Shown here one piece after another: positions 17,612-25,975 of a stretch of DNA of 64,000 bases; positions within the stretch are counted from its first letter, which is position 1, and every line of letters starts with the position of its first letter. The DNA lies in the NCBI RefSeq assembly GCF_004322775.1, contig NZ_CP036403.1, positions 3,596,001 to 3,660,000 on the forward strand, written 5' to 3'. A program made the position numbers and the translations under genes. A model generated the notes under the pieces. That model worked only from the letters and a program-made list of their open reading frames with translations. It was not told the DNA's origin and made no database searches. The DNA is from Ornithinimicrobium sufpigmenti (GTDB lineage: Bacteria; Actinomycetota; Actinomycetes; Actinomycetales; Dermatophilaceae).

Positions 17612-17787
17612 CCTGACCGCCTGTGTCCACGCTGCGGTGGCTGCGTCAACGGCTCAGACTTCGTTGGCCGTTGAGGCCTCTCGGGCAAGGGCATCAGCGC
17701 GACGACCTCGTCCGAACGCACCGTCAGCCCGTCGATCTGCACCGGACCGTCGGGATGGTCCGCCAGCGACCGCGCCAGCGGGCTCAC
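17608..17787 (-). CDS. Very small protein of unknown function, coupled at both ends
   Basis: A 59-residue frame starting at GTG 17787 (MSPLARSLADHPDGPVQIDG) and ending in a Pro/Arg/Gln-rich tail. Its GTG overlaps the TGA of the upstream 660-residue gene (GTGA), and its own TGA overlaps the ATG of the 89-residue gene (ATGA). It exactly fills what would otherwise be a 172-bp gap in a gapless operon. Both overlaps and the uninterrupted frame support it as a real gene. No family is recognised. Confidence 0.6.
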   Translation of the reverse strand: MSPLARSLADHPDGPVQIDGLTVRSDEVVALMPLPERPQRPTKSEPLTQPPQRGHRRSG

Positions 17788-19766
17788 GAGCTGGCTCCCA
17801 GCACGTGCGCGAGGGCCGGGAAGGCAAGCCGGACCTCGTCCTCGGTGAAGGAGCGCACCTGGCCGGTGGGCATCACGTCACCGGGCCGGTGCAACGTGAT
17901 CCGGTGCCACCGCACCTCCGGCCAGACCCAGATCGCTCCCTGGTCTCCGGGGCGCCCGCGCAACGAGACAGTTGCCTGAGCGGTGCCGCCGAGCTCGTGT
18001 GCGGGGATCCCAGCGCACGCTGCGAGCACCGCCGGGTCCAGCCGGGCACCGGTCAGTCGCCACGCCAGGTCGTCGACCGCGTCGATGCCCAACCGAAGTC
18101 CGCTGACGAGGCTCGCGGTGAGCTTCCACCGGCCCTCCGCCGTCTGGACAGCCATCCGCGTGGGTTCTCGGACCGTACCTACCACCTCTGGGTCAAAGCG
18201 GTAGACGTACCGCAGGCGCAGCTCGGCCCGCCTCATGTCTCTGCTGAAGTCTTCGGCCCATACACGATGCCAGAACGGTCGATGGTTCGTGATGTCGTCG
18301 AGGGCGCTGAGCTCTCCGTCGCGATGGATGCCGCCCGCGGTCACCGGACCGGGCACCCGGAGCAGCAGGACCCGGCTGGTCCCCCACGACCCGTCTCGTC
18401 CCGGCCAGGTCAGAGTCGCGCGGACGTGGTATTCCGTACCGAGGGGCAGGCTGCTTACAACCGGGACCGGAACGGTCACTGTCGCGAGCGTCCCCGAGCC
18501 GGTGACGGCGACCTCCGTCCGGCGCTCGAACCGGCTGCGGCGGCTCATCCGCTCCTCCACGCGCAGAGTCAGCAGCGCCGAGGGGATGGGTCGCCCGATC
18601 TCGGCCGTGATGGTGAAGTGCCATGGCGCGCTGGCGGAGAAGGCGACCACAGGCTCTCCGCCCATCGGTGTGACGGGTTCCAGCCCCACGAACGCGATGG
18701 AGACCTGCTCGGACCTCCGGTAGTCAGGCTCTGCGCGCATCCGCCTCTCGCGTAGGGTCATGCTGGTCAGGAGACGCTCGGCCAGGTCGTCCCCGAGTCC
18801 GGGGTTGAGTCGTTCGAGGTGCTCCATCTGCGCCTGGTCGGCCTGCAGACCGATCTTGGCCAGGTCGCCCAATCCTGCCGTGATCGTCGCCAGCAGTCGG
18901 TTGGGATCGGCTGTCTGGAGCACCGACTGGATGGTCTGAGGGCTGAGCACGTTCTGCAGCAACGGCATCAGGGCCGGCAGCGCGGCGAGGAGGGCAGCGG
19001 GCAGCGCCTTGGCCTCGGCGTAGGTCGGACCGCCGGGGTAGGACTGGCCCGTGACCAGCGTGCGGGCACCGGTCAGGTTGCGAACCTGCTCGGCGAGCAG
19101 CTGAAGCAACTGGGCCGTCTCGGGACGGGCGAGCAGGGCACCAAGATCCGAGACCGCTCCTCCTGCGCTCGTTGCGGGCGCCGCAGGTGCAGGGGGGCCG
19201 GCTGGCCTGCCGGCCGAAGGCCCCGTCGGTGCGGCGGCGCCGGCCGCCTGGGGGACGAAGGTGCCGCCCAGCCGTGCCACGCCGGGCAACAGTTGGCTCA
19301 GGGCGGGCAAAAGCTGAGCAATGGCCGTGACCACACTGTCAAGGAACATGGCCGTGCTGACCCCCCGGTCGACCGGGGGCGCGCTCACGTCCACGCTGCC
19401 AGCAAGATCGACCCTTGGAGCTCTTACCGTGTGAGGGCGATGCCGCCACCCTGTCGGGTCGTGGGCAGGGCGGACCACGGCGGAGACGGCCGGGCCCTCC
19501 AGCGCCTCGGTGCGGTAGCTGAGGATCTGCACCGCGGTACCCGGACGCGAGAACGCGTCGTGGGGGATCTCGATCACGGCGCGACCGCGGGGGTCTGAAC
19601 GGAGCAGTCCAGACAGGCGGTCAGGGTCGCTCAGCATGGTCATTCCTTCCGCGCCCGACGAGTGCTGGCCGGTGACCCACCGGAAGAATGGGCTGCTCCC
19701 GGTGTTGACCACGAAGCGATGACCATCAGCGCTCGCTCCGTCGTACGTGAGGTGTGCCAGAGCCAT
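17784..19766 (-). CDS. Large unrecognised protein with amphipathic helices and beta-rich C-terminus
   Basis: A 660-residue protein and the largest product of the operon. Residues about 1-135 are mixed alpha/beta. Residues 140-240 hold an Ala/Pro-rich linker and a Leu-rich helix (IAQLLPALSQLLPGVARLGG). A second Leu/Ala/Pro helix follows (LPAALLAALPALMPLLQNVL), then a short helical region (DLAKIGLQADQAQMEHLERL). The C-terminal 300 residues appear to be beta sandwiches (IAFVGLEPVTPM, LLTLRVEERMS, HVRATLTWPGRDGSW, QATVSLRGRPGDQG). There is no signal peptide. The two LLPAL-type helices could insert in a membrane or mediate assembly, which is inference. The start ATG 19766 is 16 bp after the previous stop. 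Confidence 0.65.
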   Translation of the reverse strand: MALAHLTYDGASADGHRFVVNTGSSPFFRWVTGQHSSGAEGMTMLSDPDRLSGLLRSDPRGRAVIEIPHDAFSRPGTAVQILSYRTEALEGPAVSAVVRPAHDPTGWRHRPHTVRAPRVDLAGSVDVSAPPVDRGVSTAMFLDSVVTAIAQLLPALSQLLPGVARLGGTFVPQAAGAAAPTGPSAGRPAGPPAPAAPATSAGGAVSDLGALLARPETAQLLQLLAEQVRNLTGARTLVTGQSYPGGPTYAEAKALPAALLAALPALMPLLQNVLSPQTIQSVLQTADPNRLLATITAGLGDLAKIGLQADQAQMEHLERLNPGLGDDLAERLLTSMTLRERRMRAEPDYRRSEQVSIAFVGLEPVTPMGGEPVVAFSASAPWHFTITAEIGRPIPSALLTLRVEERMSRRSRFERRTEVAVTGSGTLATVTVPVPVVSSLPLGTEYHVRATLTWPGRDGSWGTSRVLLLRVPGPVTAGGIHRDGELSALDDITNHRPFWHRVWAEDFSRDMRRAELRLRYVYRFDPEVVGTVREPTRMAVQTAEGRWKLTASLVSGLRLGIDAVDDLAWRLTGARLDPAVLAACAGIPAHELGGTAQATVSLRGRPGDQGAIWVWPEVRWHRITLHRPGDVMPTGQVRSFTEDEVRLAFPALAHVLGASS

Positions 19767-19782
19767 GGTGTTCGCCGGGATG

Positions 19783-20811
19783 TCATCGGACCGTCGCCGG
19801 TGGCAGGGCCGCAGATGCGCCAGGGGCAGCTGGGCCGCCGCTCTGGTCGATCGGGCCGTACATCGTCGCGAAGTTGTCGAGCTTGAAGTAGTCGGACTTG
19901 AAGTTGATCTCGACCGAGCCCGTGACCTTCGCGGTCAAATCGGTTGAGGCGTCGCTCTTGGCCGATGAGACACTGATCTGCGTGTGCCGGTTGGAGCGGG
20001 TGTGGCCGCCCCTCGGCCCGCCGATGATGGAGCCGATGAGGCCACCGCTGGCGCCGAACGAGCTGGAGTCACTCCTGGCGTCCTGCACCATGCCACGGTC
20101 ACTCTTGGTGATCTTCTCACCCGCTTTAATGTCGAAGACGACGGCGGCCTTGACGACTCCCTTCTCGACGACCAGGCGTGTGATGCCCATCAGGATGGTC
20201 TCCCGTAGGAGAGCGCGCTGCTCCTTGGCCATGGCCAGTGTCGCGTCCATGATTTTGGCCTTGACCGCAGAGTCCTCGGTGTCGACGGTGTTGCCCTCCT
20301 TGTCAGTGAGCTCGGCCTCACCACCCTCAGGCGGCCAGTTCACCGAGAACTCGTCGGAGTTGTTCTCCGCGAGGTAGGCGAAGGCGTCCGCTGGGGGGAT
20401 TGCCTGGGCGAACCTGGCGAGGGACTGCGTAGCGGTCTTCAACAGCGCGCCATAGGCCTCCATCTGCTGCAGCGTGACCTGCAGATTAGCGTCGAAGACC
20501 GCCTTGAGCAGGTCGCGCACGAACTGTGGGAAGTCGACCGCGTCGATGAAGTCGCCGGCCAGGTCACCCGCCTGGTCGATCCGATCGTTGCGGTGGCGGC
20601 TGTCGTCGATGAGGTCTCCGGCTCTCCTGGCGTCCGCCATCGCCCGCGACGTCTCTGGTCGCGCCAGTTCGAAAGCCCGAGCGTTGACCAACTGCCGGTA
20701 GAGAGCAAGCTGGTCGTCATTGGACATCCGGGCGAAGTGAGGCACCTCCGCCAGCATGGACCGCACCTCAGAGCGTGCCTGATCCCTAACCTGGGCTGGA
20801 ACGGTCGTCAT
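19783..20811 (-). CDS. Unrecognised protein, DUF2589-like layout
   Basis: A 342-residue protein. The N-terminal 150 residues are helical and charged (FARMSNDDQLALYRQLVNA, DFIDAVDFPQFVRDLLKAVF). The second half carries long strands separated by a Ser/Gly-rich segment: KAAVVFDIKAGEKITKSDRG, SSSFGASGGLIGSIIGGPRGG, then QISVSSAKSDASTDLTAKVTG. The strand, Gly/Ser patch, strand order resembles DUF2589 proteins, but the match is by eye and weak. It starts by ATGA overlap with the upstream gene. Function unknown. Confidence 0.6.
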   Translation of the reverse strand: MTTVPAQVRDQARSEVRSMLAEVPHFARMSNDDQLALYRQLVNARAFELARPETSRAMADARRAGDLIDDSRHRNDRIDQAGDLAGDFIDAVDFPQFVRDLLKAVFDANLQVTLQQMEAYGALLKTATQSLARFAQAIPPADAFAYLAENNSDEFSVNWPPEGGEAELTDKEGNTVDTEDSAVKAKIMDATLAMAKEQRALLRETILMGITRLVVEKGVVKAAVVFDIKAGEKITKSDRGMVQDARSDSSSFGASGGLIGSIIGGPRGGHTRSNRHTQISVSSAKSDASTDLTAKVTGSVEINFKSDYFKLDNFATMYGPIDQSGGPAAPGASAALPPATVR

Positions 20812-22259
20812 CGGAACGCCTCCTCGTCATCGAAGTTCGCCTGAGACTCCCGTGTGTCCCAGTGTTGCCCATCCCAGCCGTCCTCCTCCCAACTCTCCTC
20901 CTCGTCGGGCGCCGTGCGACCGGAGCCAGTGGACGTGCTGGCGAGCAGTCCCTGCCCCGCTGCCTTCTGAGCCAGGACCCAGGCCTTGCCGTGGGTGATG
21001 AGCTCGGAGAAGGCCTGGTCGTCGGTCTGCCCCGGTTGGTAGTCGGCGAGCCACTCGAAGATGAGCAGTCCCTCGTCGGCCGAAGTCCCGATCGAGGTGA
21101 CGTTGGGCGACACCCCGAACTCCTCCGAGGCCAGAGCCTGCACGACGGGGGCAACATCCAGTTCCGCGCCCTTGGCAAAACGTGCCATGACCTCTTCGTG
21201 TTCGAGGACGTCCAAGGCACCGAGGAATCCCGCCTCGCTGCGTTCGGCGCGCAGCTGGTTGTACATCTCGGTCACGTGCAGGATCGCCATGCCCGCCATG
21301 TGCTGCGACAGGTTCGCCTGCAGCTCGCTGGCGGCCTGGTACACGCCGGCCCGGCTCACCTGGTCGTTGCTGAAGCTGGACTCCGACTTCGACACGTAGA
21401 GGCTGATCTCCTCCATGAGATTGTGCCAAAGGTTGGGGAAGGCCTCGTTGACGACAACCCGTTCGGAGACCTGTCCTTCACCGAGCGCGAACACCCGCCG
21501 GAAGAGGAGCGCACGCTCCTCGGCCGAGGGCCGCTGCTCGCGCAGCTTCCAGTAGCGGTACAGCTCGTTGCTCAGGTTCTGGTCGGCGAAGTCTTCCTCG
21601 CCGACCCACCATCGGTAGACGAGGGCGTCCGCCAGGGCGTAGACCCCCATCCGTTCACCCACTTCGTAGCACCAGGAGAGGGCGCCAGCGGCAAGGATGC
21701 GCTCACGGTTGATTCGACGACCCTGCGCGTGCCCGAAGCGACGCACCCGGAAGTTCCACGGTGTGATCCGGTTCGGGGGAGAGGTCAGTGCGATGGGGTC
21801 GGAGCCGGCCGCGGAGCCTACGAACTCGCCGTAGATACGAGCCACCGTATGGTCCCGGGTAGCGTCGGGCGCAGCCGGGTTGCCGGGGTCGATACGGAGT
21901 TCCTCCAGCGCCTCGATCATCAGCCGTCGCTCCTCGTGCCGGGGCGCGTTCAACTCCTTCCGAGTGATGAACTCATCGATGACACGTCCCCATACGCCCT
22001 CACGCCGAGTAGCCAGGATGGCGCGGAGCACCTCGTCCTGCGTCCGTCCGGGGCGCAGGTCGAGGGCGCGCGGCGACAGCGTCCTCAGCACCCGCTCGCG
22101 TAGGGCCGCATCCGTGGCGATCCCGTTGGCGTCCGCCACCTCCTCGACCAGGATGGCGCCCCAGTCGGCCATGACGTCCGCCACGTGGTTCTCCACGTAG
22201 TCCAGCAAGGCCTCGGTGTTGCGCGCCCGGTCGAGGATCACATCGTCGTCGCCGCTCAT
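20808..22259 (-). CDS. Large unrecognised helical protein with acidic tail
   Basis: A 483-residue, mostly helical, soluble protein. Distinct parts are an N-terminal helical region (TEALLDYVENHVADVMADWG), a central segment rich in aromatic and charged residues (ITPWNFRVRRFGHAQGRRIN, ALVYRWWVGEEDFADQNLSN) and an acidic Trp-containing tail (DEEESWEEDGWDGQHWD). No catalytic motif is evident. It overlaps genes on both sides by ATGA, so stoichiometric expression with the neighbouring coiled-coil and DUF2589-like products is likely. Confidence 0.62.
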   Translation of the reverse strand: MSGDDDVILDRARNTEALLDYVENHVADVMADWGAILVEEVADANGIATDAALRERVLRTLSPRALDLRPGRTQDEVLRAILATRREGVWGRVIDEFITRKELNAPRHEERRLMIEALEELRIDPGNPAAPDATRDHTVARIYGEFVGSAAGSDPIALTSPPNRITPWNFRVRRFGHAQGRRINRERILAAGALSWCYEVGERMGVYALADALVYRWWVGEEDFADQNLSNELYRYWKLREQRPSAEERALLFRRVFALGEGQVSERVVVNEAFPNLWHNLMEEISLYVSKSESSFSNDQVSRAGVYQAASELQANLSQHMAGMAILHVTEMYNQLRAERSEAGFLGALDVLEHEEVMARFAKGAELDVAPVVQALASEEFGVSPNVTSIGTSADEGLLIFEWLADYQPGQTDDQAFSELITHGKAWVLAQKAAGQGLLASTSTGSGRTAPDEEESWEEDGWDGQHWDTRESQANFDDEEAFR

Positions 22260-22849
22260 GACGATCCCTTCTTCTGGTTGCCGGTGGACGGCTTGTCCGT
22301 GGCCGGGGAGCTCTTGACGGCTGGGCCCGCGGCAGCGCCCTCGGCACCGTCGCCGCGCCCCAGCAGGGCTTCGAGAACGCGCTGATTGCTGGCCATGACG
22401 TCCGCCAATGTCTGGATGAGGGTTTGCGTGGTCTTCAGGGACTCCTCATGCCGCTCGTCACGACTCTGCTCACGTTCGCGTCGTTCGGCGGCCTCCTTGT
22501 CCCTGTGCTCCTGGCGCTCCTGTCTTCTTTTCTCCCGCTCGTCCTCCGCCTTCTGCAGATCGTCGGCCTCGAGAGCATCCAGCAGGAGACGATGTAGCAC
22601 TCCGGGGCGGGACAGCAGCAGTCGCTCAAGACCGCCGAAACGCCGTTCTACTCGGTCACGTAAGCGTTCGATGTCTAGGGTCAGCCCCTCGTCCCGGATA
22701 AGGGATTCAGCCTTCCGTACCGCGTTGGCGTACTGCGCCTTCTCCACCATCTTCTTCAGCGCCCGCTCGACGAGCGGGTCGACGGTCCCAGACGGCGGCG
22801 AGACCTCCAAAGGCTTTCTCGACCGGTGGTCGAGGACAAGCGGTGACAT
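22256..22849 (-). CDS. Coiled-coil protein of unknown function
   Basis: A 197-residue protein. A short N-terminal segment (MSPLVLDHRSRKPLEVSPPS) is followed by a long, highly charged helix from about 30 to 165 with Glu/Arg/Lys heptad-like patterning (AEDEREKRRQERQEHRDKEA), which strongly suggests a coiled coil. The end is a low-complexity Gly/Ala/Ser/Lys tail. The ATG at 22849 is chosen because AAGGAG precedes it at a proper distance and the upstream stop is 17 bp away. It could be a scaffold or oligomerisation subunit. Confidence 0.62.
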   Translation of the reverse strand: MSPLVLDHRSRKPLEVSPPSGTVDPLVERALKKMVEKAQYANAVRKAESLIRDEGLTLDIERLRDRVERRFGGLERLLLSRPGVLHRLLLDALEADDLQKAEDEREKRRQERQEHRDKEAAERREREQSRDERHEESLKTTQTLIQTLADVMASNQRVLEALLGRGDGAEGAAAGPAVKSSPATDKPSTGNQKKGSS

Positions 22850-22866
22850 GGTTGGCTCCTTCGTAG

Positions 22867-24183
22867 TCAGGCGGCTGGGTGGGTGACGGGACGATCGGAG
22901 ATCTGGTCGCACTCGAGGTCGAGCAGACGAAGGGCGTCACCGACATCGACGACACCCGCGCCGTAGTGGCGGTCACGCCAGGTGGTGCCCGGACGGTTGG
23001 CGGTAGCGGTCAGGACGCGAGTTACGCCATCCGGCGTGAGACGGGTGCCCCGCTCGGCGGCACGCGACAAGAGGAGGGCCGCGGCACCGGCGACGAAAGG
23101 GGCAGCCTGCGAGGTACCGCTCGCCAAGCCGTAGGTCCCGTCAAGCAAGCTGCTGTAGATGTCCACCCCGGGCGCGACCAGGCTCACCTGGCGTCCCCAG
23201 GTAGAGAATCCAGGCACGCTGCCGTCGCTGTCCACGGCTCCCACGGCGAGGACACCGGGAAGTGAGCCGGGGTAGTAGAGCGCATCGGTGCCGTCGTTGC
23301 CCGAGGCAGCGGTGACCACGACACCGCGCCGGCGCGCGTAGGCGATGACGCGAGCATGCGGAGGGCCGCCTCCCGTGCGCCGGATGCCCAGGCTCATGTT
23401 GATCACTGCTGCCCCGTTGTCGACCGCCCACTTAATCCCGCTGTCGATGTTGTCCACGACGCCAGCACCGATCAGTCGACCATCCCGTTCCAGAGCCCCG
23501 AGGACCCGCACCGGAACGATGCGGCAGCGCGGCGCGACACCGACGGGCATGGCCAACCCCCGGGCGGCGATGATGCCACTCACATGGGTGCCATGGCCCA
23601 CACCTGGGTCTTCCGCCACGCGGTCGGCATCGAGAGAATCACCGACGAACGTGTCGGAGCCGGGGATGATGTCGACGAAGTCCCGGCCCGGGGACAATGC
23701 CAGCTCCGGGTGTGGATTCACACCGGTGTCGAGGACTGCCACCGTGACGGCGGGAGCGCCGCGGGTGCGCAGGTGGGCTTCTGGTAGTCCGACCATCTCT
23801 CCGGCCCATCGGCTCGGCCGTCCGTGTCCGGTCGTCGGGGGGAGAGGCGCTCCTGCGATGGACATCGCATCGACCCGATTCACCGACGGCAACGTAGCGA
23901 GTTCCGCGATCAGGTCCCGACCGAACGGTTGGTCGGTCTGAGAAACCACCCGGACGATGCGGTCCAGGCCGAGGTGACGCTCGTCCGGGTTCCACTCCTC
24001 GCCGGCCTGCTCGTACTCCTGGGTGAACCACACCGCGCGTCGATGCCGACGGATGACGGCGTCAACGTCGGGGCGCAGACCGTGGTCGTCCGTGGCCGCA
24101 AGCGAGACGTCGTGCCATGGACGGAGCGGCCGGTGCCGAGCCCCGGCTCGCAGACTCATGGTCAGGTGCGGCTTCACATCCAT
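22867..24183 (-). CDS. Subtilisin-like serine protease (S8) without signal peptide
   Basis: A 438-residue subtilase with a complete active site: Asp152 in AVLDTGVN, His197 in GHGTHVSG, oxyanion Asn296 in AASGND and Ser358 in SGTSQAAP. About 140 residues precede the protease domain and include a segment like an inhibitor-type propeptide (VSQTDQPFGRDLIAELATLP). There is no signal peptide or C-terminal membrane anchor, which separates it from mycosins of type VII secretion and from typical secreted subtilases. It is the first gene of the ten-gene operon, 119 bp after the SARP gene, and may process the operon's other products. Confidence 0.85.
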   Translation of the reverse strand: MDVKPHLTMSLRAGARHRPLRPWHDVSLAATDDHGLRPDVDAVIRRHRRAVWFTQEYEQAGEEWNPDERHLGLDRIVRVVSQTDQPFGRDLIAELATLPSVNRVDAMSIAGAPLPPTTGHGRPSRWAGEMVGLPEAHLRTRGAPAVTVAVLDTGVNPHPELALSPGRDFVDIIPGSDTFVGDSLDADRVAEDPGVGHGTHVSGIIAARGLAMPVGVAPRCRIVPVRVLGALERDGRLIGAGVVDNIDSGIKWAVDNGAAVINMSLGIRRTGGGPPHARVIAYARRRGVVVTAASGNDGTDALYYPGSLPGVLAVGAVDSDGSVPGFSTWGRQVSLVAPGVDIYSSLLDGTYGLASGTSQAAPFVAGAAALLLSRAAERGTRLTPDGVTRVLTATANRPGTTWRDRHYGAGVVDVGDALRLLDLECDQISDRPVTHPAA

Positions 24184-24302
24184 CAGAATGCCGACGGGAC
24201 AGTCACCACGGCGTCACGGCACGGCTCGGTCTCTTTACAGCCGCAACTCTTCAGACGTCTGCTACGAGGCCGACACCATGCTTCGCAGCGTTGATGGAGA
24301 CG

Positions 24303-25139
24303 TCACGATCGCGTCACGCCCCGTCGCGGCCAGGCTCCGCCGTCGGTCGACGTCGGGGACCCGAAGACCGACAGCAGCACTGCCGAAGGATCGATGCCGA
24401 GATGACGACGCAGGTGGTCGCGGCACAGCTCGAGCTGTCGGTGAGCCTCGACCACGTTGCCCATCTTCAGGTGTGCCTCGATCACCAAGCGATGAGCGCT
24501 CTCACGAAGGGGTTCGCAGGCGACGATGGCGAGCCCCACGATTACTGCGTCGGCAGGCCGGCCCGCCCTGAGGAGCGCGGTGGTCAGTGACTCCATCCCG
24601 TACAGGTGAATCTGTCGTTGCCGCTCTCGCTCCAGGAGCACCCAGTCCTCGTACCAGCCGGGCAAGAGGTCGGCAGTCGCTGCGTGCGCGAACGCAAGCA
24701 CATCCCCCAGCGGCGGCACCGACTCGACGTGAGCAAGACAACGGCTCTCCAGCTCTCGCGCATCCACCCACACCTGCTCGGACAGTCCCACCCGACTGGG
24801 CTCGGAGACGAGCAGGCCGGGAAGCTCGGCGCCGGCGCGCCACAGGGCCGAACGAAGGTTGGCCAGGGCCCGACTTTCGGGTTTCTCCGGCCACATCTCG
24901 CCCGCGAGCTGGGCACGCGGCAGGAAGGGGCCGCGCAGAGCGAGAAGAGCGAGGATCCGCTGCAGGGTCGCGGACGTCATGACTGGCGCGCCATCGTTCT
25001 CACAGCGGAAGCCGCCCATCAGCACCAGCCGAGCCCCGGCACGCTGGGCCGTCGTCCCGGGTGGAACGTCCGAGGACACCCGAATGTCCGCCGGAGGGCT
25101 GGCGATAAGGAAGTCTCCGCCGACGGCACCAGCACCCAT
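24303..25139 (-). CDS. SARP-type transcriptional regulator (OmpR-like wHTH plus BTAD)
   Basis: A 278-residue protein. About 35-118 form an OmpR-type winged helix (LVLMGGFRCENDGAPV, LARLNLR-like LANLRSALWRAG). About 120-265 are the bacterial transcriptional activation domain (LLPGWYEDWVLLERERQRQ, EACEPLRESAHRL-type, DHLRRHLGIDPSA). SARP proteins activate adjacent, usually accessory, gene clusters by binding direct repeats near -35. It sits directly upstream of, and in the same direction as, the protease operon and is therefore its likely activator. AGGAGG precedes the ATG. It lacks the ATPase/TPR extension of AfsR. Confidence 0.82.
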   Translation of the reverse strand: MGAGAVGGDFLIASPPADIRVSSDVPPGTTAQRAGARLVLMGGFRCENDGAPVMTSATLQRILALLALRGPFLPRAQLAGEMWPEKPESRALANLRSALWRAGAELPGLLVSEPSRVGLSEQVWVDARELESRCLAHVESVPPLGDVLAFAHAATADLLPGWYEDWVLLERERQRQIHLYGMESLTTALLRAGRPADAVIVGLAIVACEPLRESAHRLVIEAHLKMGNVVEAHRQLELCRDHLRRHLGIDPSAVLLSVFGSPTSTDGGAWPRRGVTRS

Positions 25140-25157
25140 GGAGAAGTCCTCCTCGTA

Positions 25158-25179
25158 CCGGGGGAACGCCGGCCCCCGG
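25158..25179 (-). terminator. GC hairpin after the dienelactone hydrolase gene
   Basis: CCGGGGG (25158-25164) pairs with CCCCCGG (25173-25179), with an 8-base loop. It lies between the hydrolase stop and the SARP start on the same strand, so it probably separates the two transcripts. No T-tract follows. Confidence 0.45.
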
Positions 25180-25225
25180 AGACCCCAGTCTTCTCCCGCG
25201 TGCAGGAGCCGTCAAGAGTGCACGA

Positions 25226-25975
25226 TCAGGCGGGCAGCACCTCGGCCAGGAACTCCTGGGTCTGCGCCCAGGCGGCCCGGCTGGCCTCCTCGTGGAAGAA
25301 CGTCGGGTTGGGGTTGTCGAAGGCGTGACCCGCGCCCGGGTGCAGCTCGAAGCGCACCTGCTCGCGGGTGCCGCCGTCGGTGACGGCCTCGCGGATCCGC
25401 TCCACCTGCTCCATCGGGATGTAGTCGTCGTCGGTGCCGAAGACGTGCAGGCTGGGGCACTCGACCTGCGGGGCAAGGTCGAGCAGCCGGGGCAGCGCGG
25501 AGCCGTAGTAGCTGACCAGCGCGGCCGCGGGACGGCCGGCGCTGGCTGCGGCGGCGGCGACGTTGAAGGCCAGCCCGCCGCCCATGCAGAAGCCGAGCAG
25601 CGCGACCTTCTTCTTCTTGACCGGGCCCAGCCGGCCGAGGTCGGTCATCGCGGACAGGCCGTCCTTGACCGCCTGGTCCCAGTCGAGCTGGCCGGCCAGC
25701 TGCAGGGCTTCGCTCAGCACGGCCTGCGGCTCGACGCCGGCCTCCTGCACCGCCGCGACCGGCGGGTCGAGGCGGGCGTACAGCTGGGGTGCGAGCACGG
25801 CATACCCGAGCTGGGCGAGGTCGGCGCAGCGTGCGCGGACGTAGGACGACAGGCCGTAGATCTCCTGGAAGACCACGATGCCGGGGACCCGGCCGGTGGC
25901 GCCCTGGGGCAGCCAGAGCAGGGAGGGCAGCGGACCCTTGGAGGTCTGGATCTCGTGCTGCAACATGGCCGACAT
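25226..25975 (-). CDS. Dienelactone hydrolase family protein
   Basis: A 249-residue alpha/beta hydrolase of the dienelactone hydrolase group. The Cys nucleophile is Cys130 in LLGFCMGGG. The Asp lies in GTDDDYIP and the His is His217 in HPGAGHAFDN. The early FQEIYGL segment supplies the family Glu. It would hydrolyse a lactone or ester in the cytoplasm; the substrate is unknown. It starts at ATG 25975 overlapping the upstream stop (ATGA), so it is co-translated with the membrane protein gene. Confidence 0.88.
   Translation of the reverse strand: MSAMLQHEIQTSKGPLPSLLWLPQGATGRVPGIVVFQEIYGLSSYVRARCADLAQLGYAVLAPQLYARLDPPVAAVQEAGVEPQAVLSEALQLAGQLDWDQAVKDGLSAMTDLGRLGPVKKKKVALLGFCMGGGLAFNVAAAAASAGRPAAALVSYYGSALPRLLDLAPQVECPSLHVFGTDDDYIPMEQVERIREAVTDGGTREQVRFELHPGAGHAFDNPNPTFFHEEASRAAWAQTQEFLAEVLPA

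Noticed and set aside
13499..25139. Contractile injection system or type VII secretion locus
   Set aside because: No sheath, tube, baseplate, AAA+ remodeler, WXG100 or EccC-like gene is present, and the subtilase lacks the membrane anchor of mycosins.
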